A stretch of 64,000 nt of DNA from Bradyrhizobium sp. U87765 SZCCT0048 (GCF_018131225.1 NZ_JAFCMM010000002.1:124001-188000), one strand, 5' to 3'; shown: positions 52,799-61,715, counted from the first letter of the stretch. The notes: generated by a model not told the origin, from the sequence alone. Numbers and translations: made by a program.

Positions 52799-55135
52799 TC
52801 AGAACGCGTAGCTCGCGCCGACCTTGAAGGTGCGGCCCGGCGCGGTGCGCAGCTCCAGCGGATTGGACATCGCGACCGCCGTCGTCGGCACGATGGCGTA
52901 GGTCGTGGTGCCGTTGAACGACGGGAAATATCTGACGTCGGCGATGTTCAGCACGGCGCCGCGCAGCGTCAGCCCCGGCACCCATTGCGGCGCCCAGTTG
53001 ACGATGGCGTCGAACACCACATAGCCGTCGGCACGGTACAGCGTGCTCGCGCTGCGCGGCGGCGTGCGGTCGGCGAAGGTCGAGATCAGCTGCGCATCGA
53101 AGCCACGGGCGCGATCGAAGTAGCGCAGGCCGATGGTGCCCGACAGCGGCGTCGTGCCGTCGAACGGCGTCCGGGCGCTCGCCGCGTCATAGCGCTGCTT
53201 GCCCTCGATATAGGCAAGCGAGGCGCTGACGCTCCAGACGTCGTCGAAGCGATACTCGCCGGCGAGCTCGACACCCCAGACGTTGACGCTCGACAGGTTC
53301 TGATAGGTGTAATCGACATTGCCGGGGTTGGTGACGCTCGGGATCTCGACAAAGCTCTGGATGAAGTCGGTGTAGTCGGCCTTGAACAGCGTCGCGCTGG
53401 CAAAGCCGCGGCTGAACTCGCCGCGCAGGCCGATCTCGTAGCTCTTGACCTGTTCGGGCCGCAGCGCCGGATTGGGGATCAGGTCGCTGTTGCTGCCGCC
53501 GCCGTTCGGCAGCGAGGTGAACAGCTGCTGCGCCGTCGGCATCTTGAAACCTTCGGCGTAGCGCCCGACCAATGAGAGCTGGCTGTCGAGCTTGACCACC
53601 GCGCCGAGCTGCTTGATCAGCTTCTCGCTCTGGATCTGGCGCGGCTCCTTGCCCGGCAGCGCGACATAATACGGGTTGGGCCGCGGATCGAGGTCGTAGG
53701 TCGCATAGCGCAGGCCAGGGGTGAGGATCAGGCGGCGGTCGAACAGCGAGATCTCGTCCTGGATGAAGCCATCGACCCGCCGTGTCGTCGCGTCGGCGAA
53801 GTTGAAACCACCGGCGTTGGCGATGGTGATGCGGCGGGTGGTCAGGTTGGTGGTGACGTCGCGGCGGTTGTAGTCGGTATCGACGACGCTGGCGTAGGCG
53901 CCATAGGTCAGCTTGTGCTGGGCGAACGGCGTGTTGAATGACGAATTGAACTGGATGTCGCCTTCGCTGAACGTCTCCTTGTAGTTCAGCAGGAAGTCGA
54001 GACGATCATACTGGCCATTGGCGAGGCGACGATCGCGTACGCCGGTGAAATTGCGCTCCTGCGGCGAGTGCGACACCTGCCAGCGCACCTGGTCGAGCCA
54101 GCCGAGCTCCGGCGCGTAGCGGTGGCTGAGCGTGAAGCGCTCGCGCGACTGCACCTGCTCGCGCACATAGCCGAGGTTGCGGATGCCGGTGCTCTGCAGG
54201 CCGAGGTCGAAGCGCTGGTCGACAGTGGCGTCCTTGTTGAGGTACTCGACGGCGAACTTGACCTCGTGCTCCTTGTCCGGCGCCCATACCAGCTTGCCGA
54301 GCACGTCGTAGTCCGAGCCGCTGAGCGGGTTGAGCTGGTTGCAGCGGATCGCCTCGGCCGGGCGCGGACAGCCATAGATGCCGCCATCGGCGCGCGCCTT
54401 GCTCAGCGTGCCCTCGCTGTAGGAGCGCTGCGAGGCGCTGAGCATGGCGGAGAAGTCGCCGAAGCGGAACGCGGAGGTACCGGTCTTGAAGAAGCTCTTG
54501 TCGTAGGAATCGAAGCCGACGTCGAGCTGACCACCGAAGTTGCGGCCCTTGAGATAGTCCTCCGGATCCTTGGTGACGAACGCCACCACGCCGCCGAGCG
54601 CGTCGGCGCCCCACATCACGCCGGCCGGGCCGCGCACGATCTCCACGGCCTTGAGGTTGGCCATGTTGACGAAGTCGCGGTTGCCGTCGGTGATGCTCTC
54701 GATCACGCGGGTGCCGTCGACCAGCATCTGCACGCGGTTGTTAGAGACGCCGCGGATGGTGAAGCCGGCGAGGTTGCCGAACGGATCGGTGCCCGACGTC
54801 GTCTTGCCGACGGTGATGCCTGGCTCGTAGCGCACGAGATCCTGGACGTCGCGGACCTGGCGCTCGTCGAGCTCCTTGCGGCCGATGACGGTGACGTTCT
54901 GCGGCAGGTCGAGGAGCTGGCGCGGGTTGCGGTCGGCGTAGACGCTGATGGTCTCCAGCATCACACCGTAGCTCGCCGCGACGCGCGCGCCGGCCTGGGC
55001 CCGCTCGCGCTCCTGTGCGGTCGCGGCCTGTCCCCACGCAACCCCTGCCGCAAGGATGGTCCATACCGATCCGAGCAGCCCGACCCGCAGCCAATGGTGA
55101 GCCGCGCCCGCATCGGTCTTCTTCGTCATCGTCAT
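52799..55135 (-). CDS. TonB-dependent haem/haemoglobin-type receptor
   Basis: The 778-residue outer-membrane receptor has a signal peptide (residues about 16-36), a plug (residues about 60-190) with GFTIRGVSNNRVQMLVDGTR and VEIVRGPAGVMWGADALGGV, and a 22-stranded barrel ending KVGASYAF. The overall pattern fits the TonB-haemoglobin/transferrin/lactoferrin family: RYAEGFKMPTAQQLFTSLPN lies in the FRAP/NPxL-like region characteristic of haem receptors. It is in a haem-utilisation operon. The substrate is haem or haemoprotein-bound haem by inference. Confidence 0.9.
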   Translation of the reverse strand: MTMTKKTDAGAAHHWLRVGLLGSVWTILAAGVAWGQAATAQERERAQAGARVAASYGVMLETISVYADRNPRQLLDLPQNVTVIGRKELDERQVRDVQDLVRYEPGITVGKTTSGTDPFGNLAGFTIRGVSNNRVQMLVDGTRVIESITDGNRDFVNMANLKAVEIVRGPAGVMWGADALGGVVAFVTKDPEDYLKGRNFGGQLDVGFDSYDKSFFKTGTSAFRFGDFSAMLSASQRSYSEGTLSKARADGGIYGCPRPAEAIRCNQLNPLSGSDYDVLGKLVWAPDKEHEVKFAVEYLNKDATVDQRFDLGLQSTGIRNLGYVREQVQSRERFTLSHRYAPELGWLDQVRWQVSHSPQERNFTGVRDRRLANGQYDRLDFLLNYKETFSEGDIQFNSSFNTPFAQHKLTYGAYASVVDTDYNRRDVTTNLTTRRITIANAGGFNFADATTRRVDGFIQDEISLFDRRLILTPGLRYATYDLDPRPNPYYVALPGKEPRQIQSEKLIKQLGAVVKLDSQLSLVGRYAEGFKMPTAQQLFTSLPNGGGSNSDLIPNPALRPEQVKSYEIGLRGEFSRGFASATLFKADYTDFIQSFVEIPSVTNPGNVDYTYQNLSSVNVWGVELAGEYRFDDVWSVSASLAYIEGKQRYDAASARTPFDGTTPLSGTIGLRYFDRARGFDAQLISTFADRTPPRSASTLYRADGYVVFDAIVNWAPQWVPGLTLRGAVLNIADVRYFPSFNGTTTYAIVPTTAVAMSNPLELRTAPGRTFKVGASYAF

Positions 55136-55289
55136 TCTTCGCCCCTTGAAGTCTATTCCAGATTTTCGGGCCGATGAATGTTGATGAATCGAAGTACAGT
55201 CAATTAAACGACTTATAAATTACTGAATATATGAGGCGATATAGAGAAATTATACTTATCACATGGACTTTATACTTCTTCCAAAATCA
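55136..55289 (-). promoter_or_regulatory. AT-rich promoter region of TonB receptor with 20-bp-spaced direct repeats
   Basis: This 154-bp stretch is the most AT-rich in the window. TTATACTT occurs at 55250-55257 and again at 55270-55277, two helical turns apart. A TTGACT on the minus strand is a -35 candidate. It could bind a regulator or act as a leader that decouples the receptor from the two upstream genes. I found no clear Fur box. Confidence 0.55.
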
Positions 55290-56177
55290 TCACACCGACG
55301 CGGGCGCAGCTTCCGCCGGACGCCGGCGTGGCGGCAGTTCGGCCGGCGGCTCCGGCTCGTCGAGCCTGAACACCGCATCGGCGATGCCGGCGAGGCGCGC
55401 GCGATCGAACTGCGGCGCGGTGGTCGGCAGCAGCACGGCCGGCGCGGCGATGCCGAGATCGCGCAGCTGGTACGGCGTGCCATGACCGTATTCGAGATGG
55501 CCGCGGCCAATGATGCCGATGACCAGTGCCGGCGGCTCCGGCTCGCCGAGCGTCCGCGCGATGTTGCAGGCGAAGGCGCGATCCCAGGTCTGCTGCGCAC
55601 GGATGAAGCGGTCGAGCACAGGATCGGCCGCCGACGCCGCCTGGCGCAGGCCGAGATCGAACAGATACTGGCGGTAGGCCGGCGTCGCCGGCGCCGATGG
55701 CGTCAGCCCGTCACGCTCGGCCTCGGGAATGGCGTCCCAGCCCTCCATGCCGACCCGCGTTACCAGCGGCCGGTGGCAATTGAGCGCCAGCATCCGCACC
55801 CGCTGCTGGCGGCAGAAGTGAAACAGCGGCAGGTAGAGCGCAGCGTCATAGCCCCACACCGTCCCCCACCCGACCTTGTCGAGAAAGGCATCGGTCGACA
55901 GCGCCCCCGCCACCCATTCGTCGAGCACGCCCTGGACGCGGCGCGGAAACATCTCGAAGCCGACCGCAAGGTTCGGCTGCAGGAAATGCAGCACCGTCGT
56001 CACGTGCAGCTGCCAGCGATGGATCTCGGCGACCGTATGGGTCTCGCCGAGCAGCACGGCCTGCCGGCGCGCCATCGCGGTCATCAGTTCGCCGGCCGCG
56101 AGCGGCGCGCCGGCCGCCGGATCGATCCAGCTGGCGCGGGGATGAGGCACAGGGGTCGCAATATCCCCGGTCATCAT
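55290..56177 (-). CDS. ChaN-like haem-binding-domain protein
   Basis: The 295-residue protein matches ChaN/DUF399 features: MARRQAVLLGETHTVAEIHR near residue 40, FEMFPRRVQGVLDEW, and IGRGHLEYGHGTPYQLRDLG near the C-terminus. ChaN of Campylobacter is a haem-binding lipoprotein; this one lacks an N-terminal lipobox, so it may be cytosolic. Its start overlaps the HemS-like stop by four bases, so it is coupled to haem degradation or storage. Confidence 0.82.
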   Translation of the reverse strand: MMTGDIATPVPHPRASWIDPAAGAPLAAGELMTAMARRQAVLLGETHTVAEIHRWQLHVTTVLHFLQPNLAVGFEMFPRRVQGVLDEWVAGALSTDAFLDKVGWGTVWGYDAALYLPLFHFCRQQRVRMLALNCHRPLVTRVGMEGWDAIPEAERDGLTPSAPATPAYRQYLFDLGLRQAASAADPVLDRFIRAQQTWDRAFACNIARTLGEPEPPALVIGIIGRGHLEYGHGTPYQLRDLGIAAPAVLLPTTAPQFDRARLAGIADAVFRLDEPEPPAELPPRRRPAEAAPASV

Positions 56178-56890
56178 GCGTCTCCAAAGGCGCGGGCCGG
56201 ACCGCGCAGCGACAGCCCGAGCCGCGCGCCATCGCGATCGAGCGCGGTGAGTTCGAGCGCATCCCCTGCCGCCTGGCGCTGCCAGCCGCTCACGGCGCCG
56301 CCGCGCACATGGAGATGGAAGTCGGGCGTGATGATATTGATGAAGCCCATCGCGGGATTGATCTCGCCGAGCAGACCGCGCCAGTTCTGCAGGATTCCCG
56401 GCCCGCGCATCGACACCGCGACGGTGGCGCCGGCCGCGATCGCCGCCTTGAGCGGTCGCGCAACGGCATCGTCCGGCCCGAGCGTCGCCGCCTCGCCGGC
56501 ATCCGCAACGCGCGGCTCGACCGCCGCGCCGTTGAAGCCGCGCATCGCCGCCTCGAAGCGGTCGATGTCGTCGAGGCCGACCACGCTGAACATCACCGTG
56601 TCGTCGGCCGCGACGAACTCCAGCTTCGGCAGCACGCGCTCCTTCATGCGCCCGCTGCGATCGATCACCACGCCCGCAATGCGGCGCAGGTCGATGGCGC
56701 AGTCATGCGCGGCACCGACGCAGAACACCTTGTCGCCCTGGACGTCGACACGCTCGACCTCGCCGATGCGCTCGTGGGTCACCGCGGCATCGCGCACCAC
56801 CACCATCAGCCGTCCGATCAGCGGCAGCCGCCGCAGGACATTGAAAGGCGTTTCGGCAAGACGCTGCCGCGCGGCGGAGAGATCGTTCAT
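56174..56890 (-). CDS. HemS/HmuS-like haem-utilisation protein, compressed
   Basis: From the ATG at 56890 this is 238 residues, between one-domain ChuX/HutX (about 165) and two-domain HemS (about 345). Two HemS-like halves are visible: RIGEVERVDVQGDKVFCVGA followed by CAIDLRRIAGVVIDRSGRMK, and AVSMRGPGILQNWRGLLGEI followed by PAMGFINIITPDFHLHVRGG. HemS proteins bind cytosolic haem and supply it to, or carry out, its degradation. It is first in the haem unit, 130 bp below an iron-control-like element. Confidence 0.83.
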   Translation of the reverse strand: MNDLSAARQRLAETPFNVLRRLPLIGRLMVVVRDAAVTHERIGEVERVDVQGDKVFCVGAAHDCAIDLRRIAGVVIDRSGRMKERVLPKLEFVAADDTVMFSVVGLDDIDRFEAAMRGFNGAAVEPRVADAGEAATLGPDDAVARPLKAAIAAGATVAVSMRGPGILQNWRGLLGEINPAMGFINIITPDFHLHVRGGAVSGWQRQAAGDALELTALDRDGARLGLSLRGPARAFGDA

Positions 56891-57224
56891 GGCATTCCCT
56901 GGCTTGTCGTCCGCATGCCCGGATCGACACATGCGTTTCGCGATGTGTCTGCGGCAACGCCGGAACGAGGTCCACCAGCCACGCTGTCGCAGTGGCGCGT
57001 CTCTGGAGAGATTTCAAAGAGCGGCATGGAATAAGAACAATTCCACGCTGCGGCGCGCGCCCCGCGGATGTCCGCCAATCGCTGGAATGAAAATCAGCGG
57101 TGCCGACGACCGCCATCGGCGTATCGATGCCTGCGATCGGTGCGACGACATGACGACGTGGCGCCGCGGCACGGCTGGCCGCGTCGAGACGGGACAGCGC
57201 GCCGCGCGACGTCGTCCCCGCAGG
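56891..57224. other. Intergenic region upstream of haem operon
   Basis: This 334-bp region holds the haem operon promoter. It contains an iron-control-like inverted repeat at 57027-57046 (listed separately). No gene is supported in the rest. Confidence 0.6.
57027..57046 (-). promoter_or_regulatory. Candidate Irr iron-control element of haem operon
   Basis: The plus-strand TAAGAACAATTCCAC at 57032-57046 contains GAA-N3-TTC, the core of Irr-type iron control elements in Bradyrhizobium as I recall them (TTAGAACGATTCTAA; 11 of 15 positions agree). It is flanked by a longer inverted repeat TGGAAT-N7-ATTCCA (57027-57045). It lies 137-156 bp before the first haem gene. Confidence 0.6.
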
Positions 57225-57419
57225 TCAGTTCACCGGATGCTTGCGCGGGATGCGGGTGCGGCCGCGCACCAGGCTCACGACCGCGGAGACCAGGAACAGC
57301 ACGATGGCGACAAAGAAGATCAGCTTCACGATCTCGACCGAGGCGCCGGCAATGCCGGTGAAGCCGAGCGTGCCGGCGATCAATGCGACGATCAGAAGGG
57401 TGACAATCCAGCCGAGCAT
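57225..57419 (-). CDS. DUF1328 small membrane protein
   Basis: The 64-residue protein has two hydrophobic helices (residues about 4-22 and 28-50) with the DUF1328/YtjA pattern MLGWIVTLLIVALIAGTLGF, GIAGASVEIVKLIFFVAIVL. Function of the family is unknown, possibly stress-linked membrane protein. The start at 57419 matches the family exactly; the larger frame upstream to 57758 is not coding. Confidence 0.88.
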   Translation of the reverse strand: MLGWIVTLLIVALIAGTLGFTGIAGASVEIVKLIFFVAIVLFLVSAVVSLVRGRTRIPRKHPVN

Positions 57420-57650
57420 GACGACGCGTCCTTGAAACCGAGTAGCGGCACGCAGGTGGCGCAGCCGCGCTTCATGAGGGAAAATGAGCGAGCGCGGCGG
57501 AAGTTCCGCCCGCGGCATGGCCGACAAGCGCGGCTGACAATCGCGTGAGCGGCCGCCATTGGCCGGACCCGGCCGGCCCTGCAGATCACCGATGCCGGGG
57601 AAAACACCCCTTTGGCGGTGCAAAAACTGTCCTAAACCCTTGACCAACCC

Positions 57651-57656
57651 TATATT
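57651..57656 (+). promoter_or_regulatory. Probable uvrD -10 element
   Basis: CTATATTAGGGG (57650-57661) is very similar to the ssrA -10 region CTATATTGGGGG. The -35 at 17 bp (TGTCCT) is weak; a TTGACC sits too close. The start codon follows 85 bp later. Confidence 0.4.
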
Positions 57657-57741
57657 AGGGGCTGGCCAGCCCTGCGGGCGGCCGCGCCCCCGCAAGATGC
57701 GGTACCATCCTGTTTTCGACAGAGTGCCCAAGACGATTCGC

Positions 57742-60261
57742 ATGACCGATCCGATCAAGCTGAGCCCCTTCGACGTGCCCGCGCATCAGCCCGCTCCCGG
57801 CGGCATCGCAGCGCGCGCCCGTGCGGCCGCGGCGCCTCAGTACCTCGCCGTGCTCAATCCGGAGCAGCGCGCGGCGGTGGAGACGCTGGACGGCCCGGTG
57901 CTGGTGCTGGCTGGCGCGGGCACCGGCAAGACACGCGTCCTGACCTCGCGAATCGCCCATATCCTCACCCTCGGCCGTGCCCGCCCCGCCGAGATCCTGT
58001 CGGTGACCTTCACCAACAAGGCCGCGCGAGAGATGAAGCACCGCCTCGGCCAGATGCTGGGCCAGACGGTCGAGGGCATGCCCTGGCTCGGCACGTTCCA
58101 CTCCATCGGCGGCCGCATCCTGCGCTACCACGCCGAGCTGGTCGGCCTGAAATCGAACTTCACCGTGCTGGATGTGGACGACCAGATTCGCCTGCTCAAG
58201 CAGTTGCTGCAGGCCGAGGGCATCGACGAGAAGCGCTGGCCGGCGCGCATGCTGGCCGGCCTGATCGACGGCTGGAAGAACCGCGGCCTGACGCCGTCGC
58301 AGGTGCCCTCCGGCGAGGCCGCCGTGTTCGCCAACGGCAAGGGCGGCAAGCTTTACGCCACCTACCAGGACCGCCTGAAGGTGCTGAACGCCGCCGACTT
58401 CGGTGACCTGCTGCTGGAGAACATCCGCCTGTTCCGCGAGCACCCGGACGTGCTCAGGCAGTACCAGAACCGCTTCAAGTTCATCCTGGTCGATGAGTAC
58501 CAGGACACCAACGTCGCCCAGTACCTGTGGCTGCGGCTACTGTCCCAGGGCGCATCCGCGCCATTGCCCGGCCGCATGCTGCGCGACGCCTCGCGCGAGG
58601 AGCCGGCGGACAGCGAAGAACCGGCGGCACCTGCACCGGCGCTCAAGAACATCTGCTGCGTCGGCGACGACGACCAGTCGATCTATGGCTGGCGCGGCGC
58701 CGAGGTCGACAACATCCTGCGTTTCGACCATGACTTCCCCGGTGCAACCGTGATCCGCCTCGAGCGCAACTACCGCTCGACCGGGCACATTCTCGCTGCA
58801 GCCTCCCATCTCATTTCCTACAACGAGAGCCGGCTCGGCAAGACGCTGCATACCGAGGACGATGACGGCGAGAAGGTCACCGTCACCGGCGCCTGGGATT
58901 CCGAGGAGGAAGCCCGCGCCATCGGCGAGGAGATCGAGGATCTGCAGCGCCAGCAGCACCGCCTCAACGAAGTCGCCATCCTGGTGCGCGCCTCGTTCCA
59001 GATGCGCGAATTCGAAGACCGCTTCATTACCCTCGGCCTGCCCTATCGTGTCATCGGCGGCCCGCGGTTCTACGAGCGCGCCGAGATCCGCGACGCGCTG
59101 GCCTATCTGCGCGTCATCAATTCGCCCGCCGACGACCTCGCCTTCGAGCGCATCGTCAACGTGCCCAAGCGCGGCATCGGCGACGCCACCGTGCAGCTGC
59201 TGCACGACCACGCCCGCAAGCGCCGCATTCCGCTGACGGAAGCCGCGCGCATGGTCGTCGAGACCGACGAGCTCAAGCCCAAGGCCCGCGGCGCGCTGCG
59301 CGAGGTGGTTGCGAACTTCGATCGCTGGCGCGCCCAGAGCGAGGTGACGCGCCACACCGAGCTCGCCGAGATCGTGCTCGACGAGAGCGGCTACACCGAC
59401 ATGTGGCAGAAGGACCGCTCCGCGGACGCCGCCGGCCGCCTCGAAAACCTCAAGGAGCTGGTGCGCTCCATGGAGGAGTTCGAGAACCTGCAGGGCTTCC
59501 TCGAACACATCGCGCTCGTCATGGACCGCGACGGCGGGCCGGAGGAGGACGCGGTGTCGGTGATGACGCTGCACTCCGCCAAGGGGCTCGAGTTCGACAC
59601 CGTGTTCCTGCCGGGCTGGGAGGAAGGGCTGTTTCCGCACCAGCGCGCGCTCGACGAGCAGGGCCGCGCCGGCCTCGAGGAAGAGCGCCGCCTCGCCCAT
59701 GTCGGCATCACCCGTGCCCGGCGGCGCGCCAAGATCTATTTCGCCACCAACCGCCGCATCCATGGCTCATGGTCGACCACCGTGCCCTCGCGCTTCCTCG
59801 ACGAGTTGCCCGCGCGCAATGTCGAGATCACCGAGAGCAAGGGCGGCAATGGCTGGGGCGGCGCCGGCGGCTACGGCGCCTCGCGCTTCGACAATCTCGA
59901 AGCGTTCAGCTCGACCTATTCGACGCCGGGCTGGCAGCGCGCCCAGCAGCGCAAGGGCGGCGGCGGCAGTGGAGGCCATGGCGGCGGCAGCGGCGGCGGT
60001 TTCCGCGAGAGCGGCAGCGGCTTTGCGCCCGGCGGCGACCAGTTCGGCAACTGGCGCAACAAGCGCGGCGGCACCACCATCGAGGGCGAACTGGTGGCGA
60101 AGTCGACGGGCACGGCTTCGGACTTCTCCGCCGGCGACCGCGTCTTCCACCAGAAGTTCGGCTACGGCCGGGTCACCCATGTCGATGGCAACAAGCTGAC
60201 CATCGCCTTCGACAAGGCCGGCGAGAAGCGCGTCGTCGACAGCTTCGTGCAGCAGGCGTAA
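57742..60261 (+). CDS. uvrD: UvrD/PcrA-type DNA helicase
   Basis: The 839-residue superfamily 1A 3'-5' helicase acts in nucleotide-excision and mismatch repair. Motifs: Walker A AGAGTGKT (near residue 57), VDEYQDTN, GDDDQSIYGWRGA, NYRSTGHIL, TLHSAKGLEFDTVFLPG and GITRARRRA. The C-terminal VFHQKFGYGRVTHVDGNKLT is the Tudor-like domain that contacts RNA polymerase in PcrA/UvrD. Before it is a glycine-rich linker (residues about 700-785). The ATG at 57742 is chosen by homology; no strong ribosome site is seen. Confidence 0.96.
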   Translation: MTDPIKLSPFDVPAHQPAPGGIAARARAAAAPQYLAVLNPEQRAAVETLDGPVLVLAGAGTGKTRVLTSRIAHILTLGRARPAEILSVTFTNKAAREMKHRLGQMLGQTVEGMPWLGTFHSIGGRILRYHAELVGLKSNFTVLDVDDQIRLLKQLLQAEGIDEKRWPARMLAGLIDGWKNRGLTPSQVPSGEAAVFANGKGGKLYATYQDRLKVLNAADFGDLLLENIRLFREHPDVLRQYQNRFKFILVDEYQDTNVAQYLWLRLLSQGASAPLPGRMLRDASREEPADSEEPAAPAPALKNICCVGDDDQSIYGWRGAEVDNILRFDHDFPGATVIRLERNYRSTGHILAAASHLISYNESRLGKTLHTEDDDGEKVTVTGAWDSEEEARAIGEEIEDLQRQQHRLNEVAILVRASFQMREFEDRFITLGLPYRVIGGPRFYERAEIRDALAYLRVINSPADDLAFERIVNVPKRGIGDATVQLLHDHARKRRIPLTEAARMVVETDELKPKARGALREVVANFDRWRAQSEVTRHTELAEIVLDESGYTDMWQKDRSADAAGRLENLKELVRSMEEFENLQGFLEHIALVMDRDGGPEEDAVSVMTLHSAKGLEFDTVFLPGWEEGLFPHQRALDEQGRAGLEEERRLAHVGITRARRRAKIYFATNRRIHGSWSTTVPSRFLDELPARNVEITESKGGNGWGGAGGYGASRFDNLEAFSSTYSTPGWQRAQQRKGGGGSGGHGGGSGGGFRESGSGFAPGGDQFGNWRNKRGGTTIEGELVAKSTGTASDFSAGDRVFHQKFGYGRVTHVDGNKLTIAFDKAGEKRVVDSFVQQA

Positions 60262-60329
60262 CGCCCGCGCACCCGAACGGACGACGCAGCTTTCCGGATC
60301 CTCTGGAGCTGGCATCGCAGCGCAGCCGC

Positions 60330-61715
60330 TCAGCTCGCTTTCGGCTTCGAGACGGCTGCAGTCCGCGGGGGCCTCGCGGAGTGTGCGTGGTCGCGCGCGG
60401 CGACGCGCTTGCGTTTGCTGGCGTCGGCCCTCTTGGCCTCTGCCTTCCGCACATCCGCCTTCCTGACCTCGGCCTTGCTCCCTCCGACCTTCCTGACATC
60501 AGCCTTGCTGATGTCAGCCTTTCTGACGTCTGCTTTCCTTGCCTCTGTTTTCCTTGCCTCTGTTTTCCTTGCCTCTGTTTTCCTGGCCTCGGCCTTCTTT
60601 GCCTCCGCCTTCGCAGGCCCCGCCTTCTTGACAGCCAACGCCACCGCTCTGATGGCGGGATGGTGCTTGGCGTATTCCTCGCCGTCGACCGGCGCGACAT
60701 GCGGCGGGTCGCGGCCGAGATACGGACGCCCGATACCGAATTCCTGGCCGTGCGCATCGATCCATGTCCAGAAGCGCGACGAGGACGCAAACCGCTGGTC
60801 GCGCGTCGCACCGTCGACGCTCACCACATCGGCTGCGAGCCCGTGGCCATAGCCGCCGCGCAGGCTGCCGCCGTGATATGACCTGTTGTTCGCCGCCTTG
60901 AGACCGCTCGCGATCGACTGGCGGTAGTCGTCACGGAAGGCGCTGGTGATGCCCGGCGACAGCCCCGCGGCCTCCGCCGCATGGAGCATCTGAAACAGTT
61001 TGAGCTTGAAGCCGCGATCCATGCCGCCGATCACATAATCCATCATCGGCATGCCGGCATGCACCGCCGCATCCGGATCCTTCCAGCCGAAATCCTGATC
61101 GACCAGTTTGGTGAAAGCCCGGGACACCGTCACCATCTTGCGCTTGCGCTTGACGACGACATCCCGCCATTCCTGCACCTTGATGGCGTCTTCCTTGGGC
61201 GTGCGCTGATAGAGCGCCCACAGATAGCGATCGACACAGATGTCCACGACCAGGCACTCGTCGACGATCTCGATCGGCGGCGTTGTCCTGGCGGCTTCGA
61301 CGGGCTCGACATCGGACGGATTGGCACTGGCAACCTGCATGGATTCCGGTCCAACTGGCGGCGCACCGGATACGGCCATCGGAACCGCTTCGGCAGCCAC
61401 TTCGGGCATCGGCGGCGCGACGGAGGCGGCGGCGGAGCCTTCCGCCAACGGCAGGCCTGCCGCCATTTCGGTTTTCGAACGGACCGACGGTGCGGGGTTA
61501 TCCTGATCGTCGGTGGTTATTGCGGCCGGTCGCGACGGCGCGGCGGCCTGCGGCGCGATGGCGGACACAGGCGCGCGAAGGTCGGCGGCCGGCGCCGCGG
61601 TAACAGTCTCCCGATCGCCCGGTATCGCGCCCGGCAGGCCGACAATCGCAGTGGCCAGAGCGATGGCGAACACCGCAAGCATCGGAACGATCAGGAACGG
61701 CCGCTCGTTCATCAT
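60330..61715 (-). CDS. DD-peptidase (M15)-like secreted protein with Lys-rich repeats
   Basis: The 461-residue protein has an N-terminal membrane or signal segment (LIVPMLAVFAIALATAIVGL). A Pro/Ala-rich region runs to residue about 140. The globular domain (residues 140-355) includes GLSPGITSAFRDDYRQSI, RGGYGHGLAADVV and GRPYLGRDPPHVAPVDG, a metallopeptidase-like pattern similar to M15 DD-peptidases, though I cannot map the full zinc triad. The C-terminal 90 residues are lysine/alanine/arginine repeats. Divergent from an L,D-transpeptidase, so a peptidoglycan role is likely. Confidence 0.7.
   Translation of the reverse strand: MMNERPFLIVPMLAVFAIALATAIVGLPGAIPGDRETVTAAPAADLRAPVSAIAPQAAAPSRPAAITTDDQDNPAPSVRSKTEMAAGLPLAEGSAAASVAPPMPEVAAEAVPMAVSGAPPVGPESMQVASANPSDVEPVEAARTTPPIEIVDECLVVDICVDRYLWALYQRTPKEDAIKVQEWRDVVVKRKRKMVTVSRAFTKLVDQDFGWKDPDAAVHAGMPMMDYVIGGMDRGFKLKLFQMLHAAEAAGLSPGITSAFRDDYRQSIASGLKAANNRSYHGGSLRGGYGHGLAADVVSVDGATRDQRFASSSRFWTWIDAHGQEFGIGRPYLGRDPPHVAPVDGEEYAKHHPAIRAVALAVKKAGPAKAEAKKAEARKTEARKTEARKTEARKADVRKADISKADVRKVGGSKAEVRKADVRKAEAKRADASKRKRVAARDHAHSARPPRTAAVSKPKAS
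60421..60615 (-). repeat. 15-bp/pentapeptide repeats in DD-peptidase-like gene
   Basis: The clearest units are GCCTCTGTTTTCCTT at 60541, 60556 and 60571 with diverged copies on both sides. They encode KTEAR, KADVR, KAEVR and similar positively charged pentapeptides, likely an extended cell-wall- or nucleic-acid-binding tail. Confidence 0.85.

Noticed and set aside
55136..55289. Classical Fur box
   Set aside because: No 19-bp GATAAT-type repeat was found. The region is only generally AT-rich.
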